Source: an uncultured Bacteroidaceae bacterium
Lineage (GTDB): Bacteria > Bacteroidota > Bacteroidia > Bacteroidales > Bacteroidaceae
DNA: 64,000 nucleotides
Direction: 5' to 3'
Assembly (NCBI GenBank): GCA_934271655.1
Contig: CAKQRW010000011.1
Span: 1 to 64,000, forward strand
The position numbers were made by a program, and so were the translations under genes. Below, piece by piece: positions 25,984-34,110 of this stretch; position 1 is the stretch's first letter; each line of letters opens with the position of its first letter. The notes below the pieces were generated by a model, which saw only the letters and a program-made list of their open reading frames with translations, had not been told where the DNA came from and searched no databases.

Positions 25984-26934
25984 CTACATATGGATTTCCT
26001 CCAATGTGACAAGCTTGTTGACGATGGCATAAATGGTCAGTCCAGACGAAGAATGTATCTGGAGCTTTCGGGCTATGTTGCGCCTGTGTGTGGTGACGGT
26101 ATTCACCGACAGGCACAGGTTCTCCGCTATTTCCTTATTGGACATGCCTTTAGCCACACTTGCCACAATCTCCTTCTCCCTGTCTGACAGCGGTTCAGTC
26201 TCGGTTATTGCCACTTCCGGCTCCTCCACTTTCTTCACCATGCGGTTTTTGGTCTGATGCAGAAGTCGCCGGTAGGCCGGCACGAAGATATTTTCCTCAA
26301 CAAGGCAATGTTCCGCCAGTTCTTCCTCCGCCTGATAGATATTGATGATGGCAGAGTTGAGCTTTTCGTTGTTTTCAGTCTGCTTATAGTACTGAATGAA
26401 TAGTTTCTTCAACTCGCGCAACTTCACTTCAATGGAGTCGTGATGGCGTGAGAGCAGGCGGTCGCTTTCTATTTCAGTCTCATCACCGCTGAGGAGCTTG
26501 TGCACAAGCGTGTACACGCCTTCCTCCTCTCCCTTCATGTGCTTGCGCACCTCGTCTACGTAAGCGTCATAGAATCTCAGCAGAAGGAACGCCACCTCGT
26601 TGGCCATAGAACAATCAATGGCATTCAGCAGATGAAAACGGATGTGTGGGAACAGATAGTCTATGAAGTAATCATGAGTCCGCTTCAGGTATCCAAGCAA
26701 AACGGCTATGTTCACCTTATCTACCTTCTGAGGCTTGTCAGGAGCTCCTTGTTTCACATAATTCATGACCTGCAGAAAAGTGTCAACATCCACGCCACAT
26801 TCTCCACAGACCTCCTTGATGCTTTTTTCTCCGAATCCCAACGTGATGCCGAATCGGCTCATCACCAGCAGAAGGCGATAGTCGTTAGCAATCACAAAGC
26901 TGAGTTTGTCATTCATTTGATACAACTTGTCCAT
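25984..26934 (-). CDS. YtfE/RIC-like di-iron domain fused to a LuxR-type helix-turn-helix regulator
   Basis: 316 residues. Residues ~25-60 resemble the ScdA_N domain (FGITLGFGEKSIKEVCGECGVDVDTF). Residues ~80-225 follow the hemerythrin-like fold of YtfE/RIC with all expected iron ligands in order: His87 (KRTHDYF), His132 with Glu136 (KHMKGEEE), His164/165 (SRHHD), His209 with Glu213 (AEHCLVEEN). Residues ~248-305 are a LuxR/GerE helix-turn-helix (LSDREKEIVASVAKGMSNKEIAENLCLSVNTVTTHRRNIARKLQ). RIC proteins act in nitric-oxide and oxidative damage repair of iron centres. Here the di-iron unit is more likely the sensor of a one-component regulator. It is divergent from feoAB and has its own promoter. 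No receiver domain is present, so it is not a classical response regulator. Confidence 0.85.
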   Translation of the reverse strand: MDKLYQMNDKLSFVIANDYRLLLVMSRFGITLGFGEKSIKEVCGECGVDVDTFLQVMNYVKQGAPDKPQKVDKVNIAVLLGYLKRTHDYFIDYLFPHIRFHLLNAIDCSMANEVAFLLLRFYDAYVDEVRKHMKGEEEGVYTLVHKLLSGDETEIESDRLLSRHHDSIEVKLRELKKLFIQYYKQTENNEKLNSAIINIYQAEEELAEHCLVEENIFVPAYRRLLHQTKNRMVKKVEEPEVAITETEPLSDREKEIVASVAKGMSNKEIAENLCLSVNTVTTHRRNIARKLQIHSSSGLTIYAIVNKLVTLEEIHM

Positions 26935-27001
26935 ATCATTTCCGTATTACTTCTTCCATTTTGCTTCTTTCAGGACTGTACTCCAGTCCCCAAAAACACC
27001 A

Positions 27002-27031
27002 CAAAGTTATGATTTTTTTTTCACAATGCAA
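27002..27031 (-). promoter_or_regulatory. promoter of the YtfE-LuxR regulator gene
   Basis: The minus strand reads TTG at 27031-27029, then 19 bases, then TAACTTTG at 27009-27002. This is a full Bacteroidota consensus match. The leader is about 65 nt. It lies only ~60 bp from the oppositely directed feoAB promoter. Confidence 0.75.
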
Positions 27032-27092
27032 CACTTTGTTTTTAAAAAGGCCGAAAAAAAGTCACTGCAGACAAAATACTGACTTTTAGGTA

Positions 27093-27123
27093 TTGATTGA
27101 TATTACAAAAGGTGTTACCTTTG
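27093..27123 (+). promoter_or_regulatory. promoter of feoAB
   Basis: TTG at 27093-27095, exactly 20 bases, then TACCTTTG at 27116-27123. A regulator binding the shared ~220-bp intergenic region could control both directions. I see no convincing Fur-box palindrome. Confidence 0.75.
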
Positions 27124-27157
27124 CATACGAAAAAACCGCGAAAAAAACATATACGCT

Positions 27158-29494
27158 ATGAAGCTATCAGAGTTGAAAACAGGAGAATCTGGTGTCATTG
27201 TCAGAGTGATGGGACACGGAGGCTTCCGGAAAAGAATAGTTGAGATGGGATTCATCAAGGGGCAGAATGTGGAAGTGGTGCTCAACGCGCCCCTGCACGA
27301 CCCTGTGAAATACAAGATAATGGGCTACGAGGTGAGCTTGCGTAAAGCAGAGGCCGAACTCATCGAAGTGGTCAGCAAAGAAGAGGCCGAAGATTGGGCT
27401 GCCAAGAATGAGACACAGGCGGGAATAGTGGCAGACAGCTGCGATGACATCCTGAGACGCGCGGCAAGGGACAAGGGACATGAGATATCAGCCGTGTTTG
27501 TCGGCAACCCCAACTGCGGAAAGACCAGCCTTTTCAACATGTCATGCGGAGCGCACGAGCGCGTGGGCAACTACTCTGGCGTGACTGTCGACGCCAAAGA
27601 AGGCAAGCTCAACTTCAATGACTATCATTTCAGTCTATACGACCTGCCTGGCACATACTCTCTCTCTACCTACACGCCAGAGGAACTGTATGTGCGCAAG
27701 TACATCATAGAGCAGCACCCTGACATCATAGTGAACGTCATTGACGCAAGCAACATAGAGCGCAACCTCTATCTCACCACGCAACTCATAGACATGGACG
27801 TGCCAATGGTCATAGCACTCAACATGTATGACGAGTTGAAGGAGAGCGGCAACCAGCTTGACATAGAGCAGCTTGGCACACTGCTCGGGGTGCCAATCGT
27901 GCCGACAGTGGCACGTACAGGCGAGGGTGTCAAGGAACTGTTCGGCGAGATAATAAACATCATTGAAGGCAAACAGAAGAAAGCCAGGCATATACACATC
28001 AACCATGGGACTGTACTTGAGACAAGCATTGGAAAGATAGAGCAGGCCATTCGGAAAAATCCCGAGCCACACCAAAACTACTCCGTGCGTTTTCTGTCCA
28101 TCAAACTCTTGGAAAATGACCGCCAGGTGAAGGACATCATACGTCAGTTGCCCAATGCCGACGAGATTCTGGCAAGATGCAGCGAATGCCAGGAGTCCAT
28201 ACAGAAAGAACTGGGCGAAGACAGCGAATCGGCCATCACAGACGCAAAATACGGGTATATCCAAGGGGCGCTGAAGGAGACATTCAAGAAAGCCAACAAG
28301 AACAAGCGCTTGCTCACCAAGCGCATCGACGCAGTAGTCACGCACCAGATATGGGGTTTCCCCATCTTCTTCCTGCTGATGTACCTGATGTTCTTCTGCA
28401 CATTCAACATTGGCCAGTATCCCATGGACTGGATAGACGCAGCCGTGGGATGGGTTGGCGACCAGGTGAGCTCGCTCATGCCAGATGGTCCGCTTAAAGA
28501 CCTCATAATAAGCGGCATCATTGACGGTGTGGGAGGAGTCATTGTCTTTCTTCCCAACATCATGATACTCTACATGTTCATCTCATGGATGGAAGACAGC
28601 GGCTACATGTCCAGGGCAGCCTTTATCATGGACAAGATAATGCACCACATGGGACTGCACGGCAAGTCGTTCATACCAATGATCATGGGATTCGGATGCA
28701 ACATACCAGCCATCATGGCCACCCGCACCATCGAAGACCGCAAGTCGCGCCTCATCACCATGCTCATCATCCCGTTCATGTCATGCTCTGCGCGCCTGCC
28801 GGTATACATTATAGTAATAACGGCGTTTGCCAAGTCGCCCCACCCCGGACTGTTTGCCCACTCTGCGCTGATGCTCCTGATCATGTACATGACAGGCATC
28901 GTCATTAGCGTCTTCATGGCAAAACTGCTCAGCCGACACATAGTGAAGGGCGAGAGCAGTCCTTTCGTAATGGAGTTGCCGCCATATCGCATGCCTTCTT
29001 TCATCAATGTGAGCAAGCACACCTGGGAGAAAGGCAAGCAATATCTGCGCAAGATGGGAACTACCATACTGGCTGCCAGCATAGTGGTGTGGGCGCTGAG
29101 CTATTTCCCGCACGATGATTCACTCAGCGAAGACCAGCAGATAGAACAAAGCTACATCGGACAAATAGGCAAGTTCATTGAGCCTGCCATCAAGCCATGC
29201 GGAATGCAATGGAGAGAGGGCGTGGCCATCGTCACAGGCGTTGGAGCCAAAGAGATTGTAGCAAGCACCATGTCAGTACTGTACCATGGAGAGATAGCCA
29301 AAAGTGGCATAAGCCCACTGTCAGCCTTCAGCTTCATGATATTCGTGCTCCTGTACATGCCATGCCTCGCAGCATGCATAGCCATCAAGAACGAGTCTGG
29401 CAAATGGCGGTGGGCCGTCTTCACGGCCGGGTATACCACAGCTCTGGCATGGATAATGTCTCTACTGGTGTTCCAGATAGGCTCATTGCTATAG
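27158..29494 (+). CDS. feoB: FeoA-FeoB fusion ferrous iron transporter
   Basis: 778 residues. Residues 1-75 are a FeoA SH3-like domain (MKLSELKTGESGVIVRV...RMVEMG-type KRIVEMGFIKGQ). Residues ~110-275 are the G domain with G1 GNPNCGKT (116-123), G2 NYSGVTVDAKEG, G3 DLPGTYSL and G4 NMYDE. The remainder is the polytopic channel with two gate regions (FSCSARLPVY-like FMSCSARLPVYI). FeoB imports Fe2+ across the inner membrane under anaerobic conditions. The A-B fusion is usual in Bacteroidota. A small Cys-rich partner follows. Confidence 0.96.
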   Translation: MKLSELKTGESGVIVRVMGHGGFRKRIVEMGFIKGQNVEVVLNAPLHDPVKYKIMGYEVSLRKAEAELIEVVSKEEAEDWAAKNETQAGIVADSCDDILRRAARDKGHEISAVFVGNPNCGKTSLFNMSCGAHERVGNYSGVTVDAKEGKLNFNDYHFSLYDLPGTYSLSTYTPEELYVRKYIIEQHPDIIVNVIDASNIERNLYLTTQLIDMDVPMVIALNMYDELKESGNQLDIEQLGTLLGVPIVPTVARTGEGVKELFGEIINIIEGKQKKARHIHINHGTVLETSIGKIEQAIRKNPEPHQNYSVRFLSIKLLENDRQVKDIIRQLPNADEILARCSECQESIQKELGEDSESAITDAKYGYIQGALKETFKKANKNKRLLTKRIDAVVTHQIWGFPIFFLLMYLMFFCTFNIGQYPMDWIDAAVGWVGDQVSSLMPDGPLKDLIISGIIDGVGGVIVFLPNIMILYMFISWMEDSGYMSRAAFIMDKIMHHMGLHGKSFIPMIMGFGCNIPAIMATRTIEDRKSRLITMLIIPFMSCSARLPVYIIVITAFAKSPHPGLFAHSALMLLIMYMTGIVISVFMAKLLSRHIVKGESSPFVMELPPYRMPSFINVSKHTWEKGKQYLRKMGTTILAASIVVWALSYFPHDDSLSEDQQIEQSYIGQIGKFIEPAIKPCGMQWREGVAIVTGVGAKEIVASTMSVLYHGEIAKSGISPLSAFSFMIFVLLYMPCLAACIAIKNESGKWRWAVFTAGYTTALAWIMSLLVFQIGSLL

Positions 29495-29793
29495 GAGACA
29501 GCGCCTAAGGCTTCATGGAATATATGCCGCGGTGCAGCTACAACACGAAAGGACTCGTATGACTATCCGTGGTCCTCCTTTGAGGAGAGCGACCGTCAGT
29601 TCATCCTGTCGCGACACAAGCGTAACGAATGGATGCAAGTGCCACGACCGAATGAACTGACGATTTGCCCTCACAAAAAGAACAGTTTCCAATCAGTCAA
29701 AGGCTTGTTCTAAGGCAAAGCACAGCCTTCGCTCCATGACACATATGACCACGACCTGCACCAGGCAGGCCACACCAATAAAACTCACCACAT
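29495..29793. other. gap between feoAB and its Cys-rich partner, with a long-range hairpin
   Basis: No gene that I trust. The frame of feoB stays open for ~75 codons after its stop (to 29713) but has no start codon near its beginning. A perfect 11-bp inverted repeat (CGTCAGTTCAT at 29594-29604 with 29652-29662) is framed by TGAGG/CCTCA at 29581-29585 and 29669-29673, giving a branched hairpin of ~93 bases. Confidence 0.45.
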
Positions 29794-29988
29794 ATGCAGG
29801 ATATCATACTCTACATCATATTGGCTTTGGCCATCGCACACCTTGCACGCAAGGCCTTCAGACAATTGACAAGCAAGCATGAATCAACGCATTGCTCAGG
29901 ATGTCCGTTGGCTAATGGGTGTTGCAAAAGTCCAGCAAGACGCAACAAGGAGCATAAAAAATGCCATGTTGCAGAGGCAGGGAAATGA
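29794..29988 (+). CDS. FeoB-associated Cys-rich membrane protein
   Basis: 64 residues: one N-terminal membrane helix (DIILYIILALAIAHLA), then a Cys-rich tail with CSGCPLANGCC and a further Cys near the end. This size and layout matches the small Cys-rich proteins encoded behind feoB in many anaerobes, thought to assist the channel or bind Fe2+. That role is not established. It is on the same strand, 299 bp after feoB. Confidence 0.75.
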   Translation: MQDIILYIILALAIAHLARKAFRQLTSKHESTHCSGCPLANGCCKSPARRNKEHKKCHVAEAGK

Positions 29989-30269
29989 TTTTTATATTTC
30001 TCCACATTCAATCCGAGGAGCGGCAGAGAGTCATCACGCCGTGCAACATAGAAAGCTTGTCAATAACAGAGGCTTATCCGTGAAACATATTTGAAACATC
30101 ACATCTGAGCCACTGGCAACTCTTGAGCGTATAATACTATATTACAACACATTACGTCATCAGAAGCATTTTCAACAAGTCTTTTCCTCTTTTTTCATAC
30201 ATATCAGAAAGAGAACGATATTTTATGGCAAAAGAGAAGGTTCACGCCTATTATTATGACAAAAATAAT
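29989..30269. other. gene-free leader region before dnaA
   Basis: About 280 bases without a supportable gene. I looked for an origin of replication: only one imperfect DnaA-box-like TTATCCGTG (about 30074) is visible, so there is no clustered oriC signature here. Confidence 0.4.
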
Positions 30270-30300
30270 TTGGTCATATTAAAAAAAAAAGCTACCTTTG
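30270..30300 (+). promoter_or_regulatory. promoter of dnaA
   Basis: TTG at 30270-30272, exactly 20 bases (mostly A), then TACCTTTG at 30293-30300. A full consensus match. It lies inside the longest open frame, which shows that translation starts downstream, at 30345. Confidence 0.8.
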
Positions 30301-30344
30301 CACTCGCAAATTTTAAAGTTCACCAAAACATCTCAAAAATCGCA

Positions 30345-31754
30345 ATGGGACAAGATACAAATAATCTGTGGGAGAAATGCCTTGAAATCATTCGAGACAA
30401 CATCACGCCCGAACAATATGCAGCATCGTTTGCATTCGTCAAGCTTCATAGTTTCGACGAAGGCAAACTTGTACTTGATGTCCCAAGTGAGTTCGTCAAG
30501 CGATTCCTTGAAGAGAATTTCCTTCCCCTGATGGCAGCCACCTTCCGTCGTGTGTTTGGCAACAGGGTGAAGTCTCTATACTATAACATTGCCGTAGCGA
30601 ACAACAAGAGAGGTGGCGAGGTGACAGAAAAGACAGACATGGCGCCAAAGGTAGTCAACGGAGAGCCACGCGAAGACGCCCGCAAGTCGCCAGACGACGT
30701 GACAGCGCCGCAAGTGCAGGACCTCGACTCGCAGCTTTATCCGTATTACCGTTTTGACAATTATATCGAAGGCGAGAGCAACCGTCTGGCACGCTCCGTA
30801 GGACAGTCTATCGCAGAGCACCCGGCCAAGACCTTCAACCCATTCTTTGTCTATGGGCCATCAGGCTGCGGCAAGACACACCTCATCAACGCCATAGGTC
30901 TGCGCATCAAAGAGCTGCATCCGCAGCAGAGGGTCATTTACTTGTCTGCCCACCTATTCACGGTGCAGTACACAGACGCTGTGCGCCAAAACAAGGTGAA
31001 TGACTTCATCCGTTTCTACCAGACCATCGACACGCTCATCATTGACGACATACAGGAGCTGTCTGGCAAGACACAGACACAGAACACATTCTTCCACATA
31101 TTCAACCACCTGCACATCAACGGCAAGCAGATCATACTCTCTGCCGATAGGCCACCTATCGCCATTCAGGGACTGGAAGACCGTCTCCTCACCCGTTTCA
31201 AGTGGGGAATGCAGGCAGAGATAGAGAAGCCAAACCAGAATCTGCGCCTCGGCATTCTCGCCGCTAAGGTAGAGAAGGAAGGCCTGAAGATTCCAAACAA
31301 TGTGCTGAAGTTCATCTCAGAGAATGTTGACGACAGCGTGAGAGACCTTGAGGGATTCATCAACTCGCTCATGGCCTACTCTGTAGTGTACAACTGTGGC
31401 ATCAACATGAGTCTGGTTCAAAAAATAATGCCGCGCTTCGTGGCAAAGGAAGACAGGCCAATCACAATAGACGAGGTGAAGCAATGTGTATGCAACATGT
31501 ACAACCTGAAAATAAGTCAGATAGACTCAAGGGTACGTACACAGCAGATAGCCCGGGCCAGACAGATAGCCATGTATCTTGCCAGCGAACTGACAGGCAA
31601 GTCGCATGTGCAGGTCGGCATCAACATAGGCAACCGCAACCATGCCACTGTCATCCATGCCATCAAGCAAGTGAAAGACATGATGGACATTGACGAAAAG
31701 ACACGCAACGAGATTGAAGAGATGACGAGCATGCTCAAGACCAACAGGGGATAG
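30345..31754 (+). CDS. dnaA: chromosomal replication initiator DnaA
   Basis: 469 residues from ATG 30345 (MGQDTNNLWEKCLEIIRDNI). The frame extends 40 codons upstream, but the promoter sits inside that part. Domain I ~1-85, variable linker ~86-130, AAA+ domain with Walker A GPSGCGKTHL and Walker B LIIDDIQEL, and domain IV with the DnaA signature GNRNHATVIHAIKQV near the C-terminus. It binds DnaA boxes and opens the origin. Convergent with the nitroreductase gene across a shared terminator. Confidence 0.96.
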   Translation: MGQDTNNLWEKCLEIIRDNITPEQYAASFAFVKLHSFDEGKLVLDVPSEFVKRFLEENFLPLMAATFRRVFGNRVKSLYYNIAVANNKRGGEVTEKTDMAPKVVNGEPREDARKSPDDVTAPQVQDLDSQLYPYYRFDNYIEGESNRLARSVGQSIAEHPAKTFNPFFVYGPSGCGKTHLINAIGLRIKELHPQQRVIYLSAHLFTVQYTDAVRQNKVNDFIRFYQTIDTLIIDDIQELSGKTQTQNTFFHIFNHLHINGKQIILSADRPPIAIQGLEDRLLTRFKWGMQAEIEKPNQNLRLGILAAKVEKEGLKIPNNVLKFISENVDDSVRDLEGFINSLMAYSVVYNCGINMSLVQKIMPRFVAKEDRPITIDEVKQCVCNMYNLKISQIDSRVRTQQIARARQIAMYLASELTGKSHVQVGINIGNRNHATVIHAIKQVKDMMDIDEKTRNEIEEMTSMLKTNRG

Positions 31755-31864
31755 CATGCCAAAGGCAGAACAGGCATACGGCACATCACGGACAGCCACA
31801 CTCCATGCCGCTCTGCGATATATCAAGCCAAGACATTACAGGTCTCATGGCTACAGACTAAAAA

Positions 31865-31911
31865 CAGCAAGCGCCAGCATATCAAAAGATGCTGGCGCTT
31901 GCTGATTTTTT
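31865..31911. terminator. bidirectional terminator between dnaA and the nitroreductase gene
   Basis: A perfect 16-bp stem (CAGCAAGCGCCAGCAT with its complement at 31889-31904) and an 8-base loop. T-runs follow on both strands: ATTTTTTAT on the plus strand and GTTTTTAG on the minus strand. Confidence 0.85.
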
Positions 31912-31938
31912 ATACATGAAGGGGAAATGCCTTGCGAT

Positions 31939-32679
31939 TTATTTCAAGAATCCCTGACTCTTCAGAGCATCAAGCAGTCCTGCCGACATAGCCTCATTAT
32001 CCTTGCGCGTGTAGCGGCAATCTGTGAAGACCTGGGCAAGGTTCTCCTTATTGTTCACCTTCACAAAATGCTGGTTCTCCTCCATCTGCTCCTTCACATA
32101 GTAGATGATGTCTATTTCATTCGGAGTGTATTCACGGTAAGTCTCACTATGCAGATAAGCCAGATGAGGCAAGCGGTCTGTCCTCGCCGGATCCTCATCA
32201 GGCACGCCAAGCGTGATGGTAGCCACAGGGAAAGTGAGGCGAGGCAGCTTCAGCAGATCTATGATGCCCTGAGGATTGTAGAGCGTGGTGCCAAGATAGC
32301 ATGTGCCATAGCCAGCCTCCTCTGCCAGCGTGCAGAAAGCCTGCACATAAAGCAGCGTGTCTGAAGCCGCGTTAAGGAATGAGAGGTAGTTGTCGTAGCC
32401 TGCATCAGCATTACGCAATTCACACCACTTGCTGAAACGGTTGAAATCAGCGCAGAACGTGAGCACCACAGGAGCTTCCTTCACCATCGGCTGCCCGAAA
32501 TGAAGAGGAGAAAGCTTATCCTTCATCTCCTCCGACCGAGTGATGACAACACTATACAGCTGCATGTTTCCCATAGTGGCAGCCCTCGAAGCCCTATAGA
32601 GCAACTGCTCCAGTTTCTCCTGAGGAACATCTTCCTTCTTATACTTCCTTATAGTCTTTCTATTATCAAAAGATGTCAT
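31939..32679 (-). CDS. NAD(P)H nitroreductase family protein
   Basis: 246 residues from the ATG at 32679 (MTSFDNRKTIRKYKKEDV). The frame is open 14 codons upstream, but a -7 box overlaps the earlier ATG, so that start cannot be used. FMN-binding features are the N-terminal RKTIRKYKKE, NMQLYSVVI and the C-terminal GYGTCYLGTTLYNPQGI / ATITLGVPDEDPARTDRLP segments, the pattern of the NfsA/FRP-like group. These flavoenzymes reduce quinones, nitro compounds or flavins; the natural substrate is unknown. Confidence 0.88.
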   Translation of the reverse strand: MTSFDNRKTIRKYKKEDVPQEKLEQLLYRASRAATMGNMQLYSVVITRSEEMKDKLSPLHFGQPMVKEAPVVLTFCADFNRFSKWCELRNADAGYDNYLSFLNAASDTLLYVQAFCTLAEEAGYGTCYLGTTLYNPQGIIDLLKLPRLTFPVATITLGVPDEDPARTDRLPHLAYLHSETYREYTPNEIDIIYYVKEQMEENQHFVKVNNKENLAQVFTDCRYTRKDNEAMSAGLLDALKSQGFLK

Positions 32680-32718
32680 ACAAAAAATGCTTTTTTTGTT
32701 GTTAATGATATTATTTGC

Positions 32719-32726
32719 CAAAGTTA
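32719..32726 (-). promoter_or_regulatory. -7 box of the nitroreductase gene
   Basis: The minus strand reads TAACTTTG about 40 bp before the chosen start codon. The -33 element is not at consensus. It is divergent from the promoter at 32748-32778. Confidence 0.5.
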
Positions 32727-32747
32727 AGCATTTATTTCGACATTTTT

Positions 32748-32778
32748 TTGGTTATGTCGCAAAACAAATGTACATTTG
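32748..32778 (+). promoter_or_regulatory. promoter of the NrdJ-C-terminus-like gene
   Basis: TTG at 32748-32750, exactly 20 bases, then TACATTTG at 32771-32778. A full consensus match, 38 bp before the start codon. Confidence 0.75.
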
Positions 32779-32816
32779 CCCATACTTAACACTTTTATGC
32801 AATAAAGACACATCAC

Positions 32817-33467
32817 ATGGCATCAATGAAGACCATCTCATCCACTATACTGAACATCTTGCGCGACTTCGGCGAAGAACGTCTCCACAAGGCTCTTTAC
32901 GACAGCAGCACATCTGTGGAAAACCCTGACAGGGAGCATCTTTCAGCCCTCATCGACCATGAAATATATTCATTCCGTCCACAATTCGACATAGCAGAGA
33001 AGCGTCCGGCCAGCCTGGAATGCGATGTGGTGAAGTTTCAGAACAAGAAAGAGAAATGGGTGGCATTCGTGGGCCTTCTCGACGGCTACCCATACGAGAT
33101 ATTCACTGGCGTGCTCGATGACGACGATGGCATCGCCTTGCCAAAGACAGTCACACACGGACACATAGTGAAACATATGGAGCCTGATGGCAGCAAGCGC
33201 TATGATTTCACATTCGTCAACCGCCGCGGCTACAAGACCACCATCGAGGGCCTGTCGGAACGCTTCAACAAGGAATACTGGAACTACGCCAAACTCATCA
33301 GCGGAATACTCCGCTACCGCATGCCACTCAACAATGTCATCAAACTTGTCAGTTCTCTCCAGCTGGAGAATGAAAACATCAACACATGGGCGAACGGAGT
33401 GGCAAGAGCCCTTCGCAAATACACATCCGACTATGACACGGCCACAGAAGAGCCGCAAGCCATGTAA
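32817..33467 (+). CDS. stand-alone protein resembling the C-terminal part of class II ribonucleotide reductase
   Basis: 216 residues. The central and C-terminal parts (SLECDVVKFQNKKEKWVAFVGLLDGYPYEIFTG ... GYKTTIEGLSERFNKEYWNYAKLISGILRYRMPLNNVIKLVSSLQLENENINTWANGVARALRKY) closely resemble, from memory, the region near the C-terminus of adenosylcobalamin-dependent NrdJ in Bacteroidota (TSCPD-type domain). The catalytic barrel is absent, and so is the usual C-terminal Cys-rich tail. It has its own promoter and no reductase gene beside it. It could be an NrdJb-like accessory subunit or a regulator. The homology should be confirmed by search. Confidence 0.65.
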   Translation: MASMKTISSTILNILRDFGEERLHKALYDSSTSVENPDREHLSALIDHEIYSFRPQFDIAEKRPASLECDVVKFQNKKEKWVAFVGLLDGYPYEIFTGVLDDDDGIALPKTVTHGHIVKHMEPDGSKRYDFTFVNRRGYKTTIEGLSERFNKEYWNYAKLISGILRYRMPLNNVIKLVSSLQLENENINTWANGVARALRKYTSDYDTATEEPQAM

Positions 33468-33585
33468 GGGCTCATAATCATTTGCGCCATCATTTGCATC
33501 ACAAATCACAAGAAATCATATACTGCACAAGAAGCATGGCCATCATAGACACAGCCAACGCTTCACGCCCAGAAAAGACATCGAC

Positions 33586-33954
33586 ATGCATAACAATATA
33601 ATCATCCAAGGTCTGAGGCTCTATGCACACCACGGCGTGCTGCCGCAAGAACAAGCCGTTGGAGCATACTTCACAATTGACACCATCATAGAGGCTGACT
33701 TCACGCAGGCCATAGAGACAGACGACCTCGACGGCACAATAAGCTATGCAGACATCTTCGCCACGATAAAGCGCGAGATGGAGACACCATCCAAACTTGT
33801 GGAGCACGTGGCAGGACGCATCGCAAAGACAATACTGAGAGAATATCCAGCCGCACATGCGGTCACCATAAGACTCATCAAGGAGAACCCTCCCATGGGA
33901 GCTGAGTGCCAAGGAGCGGGAGTGGAGGTAAGTCTCAGAAGAGAAGACCTGTGA
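33586..33954 (+). CDS. folB: dihydroneopterin aldolase
   Basis: 122 residues, the normal length. It cleaves 7,8-dihydroneopterin to 6-hydroxymethyl-dihydropterin in folate synthesis. The conserved N-terminus IIIQGLRLYAHHGVLPQEQ has the catalytic Glu22, the active-site Lys99 is in IRLIKENPP, and LVEHVAGRIA is the pterin-binding helix. The octameric T-fold is known for the family. It sits 118 bp after the NrdJ-like gene on the same strand; no terminator separates them. Confidence 0.93.
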   Translation: MHNNIIIQGLRLYAHHGVLPQEQAVGAYFTIDTIIEADFTQAIETDDLDGTISYADIFATIKREMETPSKLVEHVAGRIAKTILREYPAAHAVTIRLIKENPPMGAECQGAGVEVSLRREDL

Positions 33955-34110
33955 AGACGGGAAAGGAGCGGCTGTCACGAAAAGCATTAGCAGCCAGACC
34001 ACAGACACACATCCGACACTCACAGTACAGGCCACCCACCACACACACTCAAATGCTCATTCAACGCATAATCTTAATCATCTAAAATCTATAAAAAAGA
34101 CAAACTAATC

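Noticed and set aside
29495..29713. In-frame open stretch after the feoB stop, a possible readthrough extension
   Set aside because: No start codon near its beginning, no recognisable domain, and FeoB already has its full length; an open frame of this size is within chance in this base composition.
29989..30344. Chromosomal origin next to dnaA
   Set aside because: Only one imperfect DnaA-box-like sequence and no AT-rich unwinding cluster; Bacteroidota origins are often not beside dnaA.
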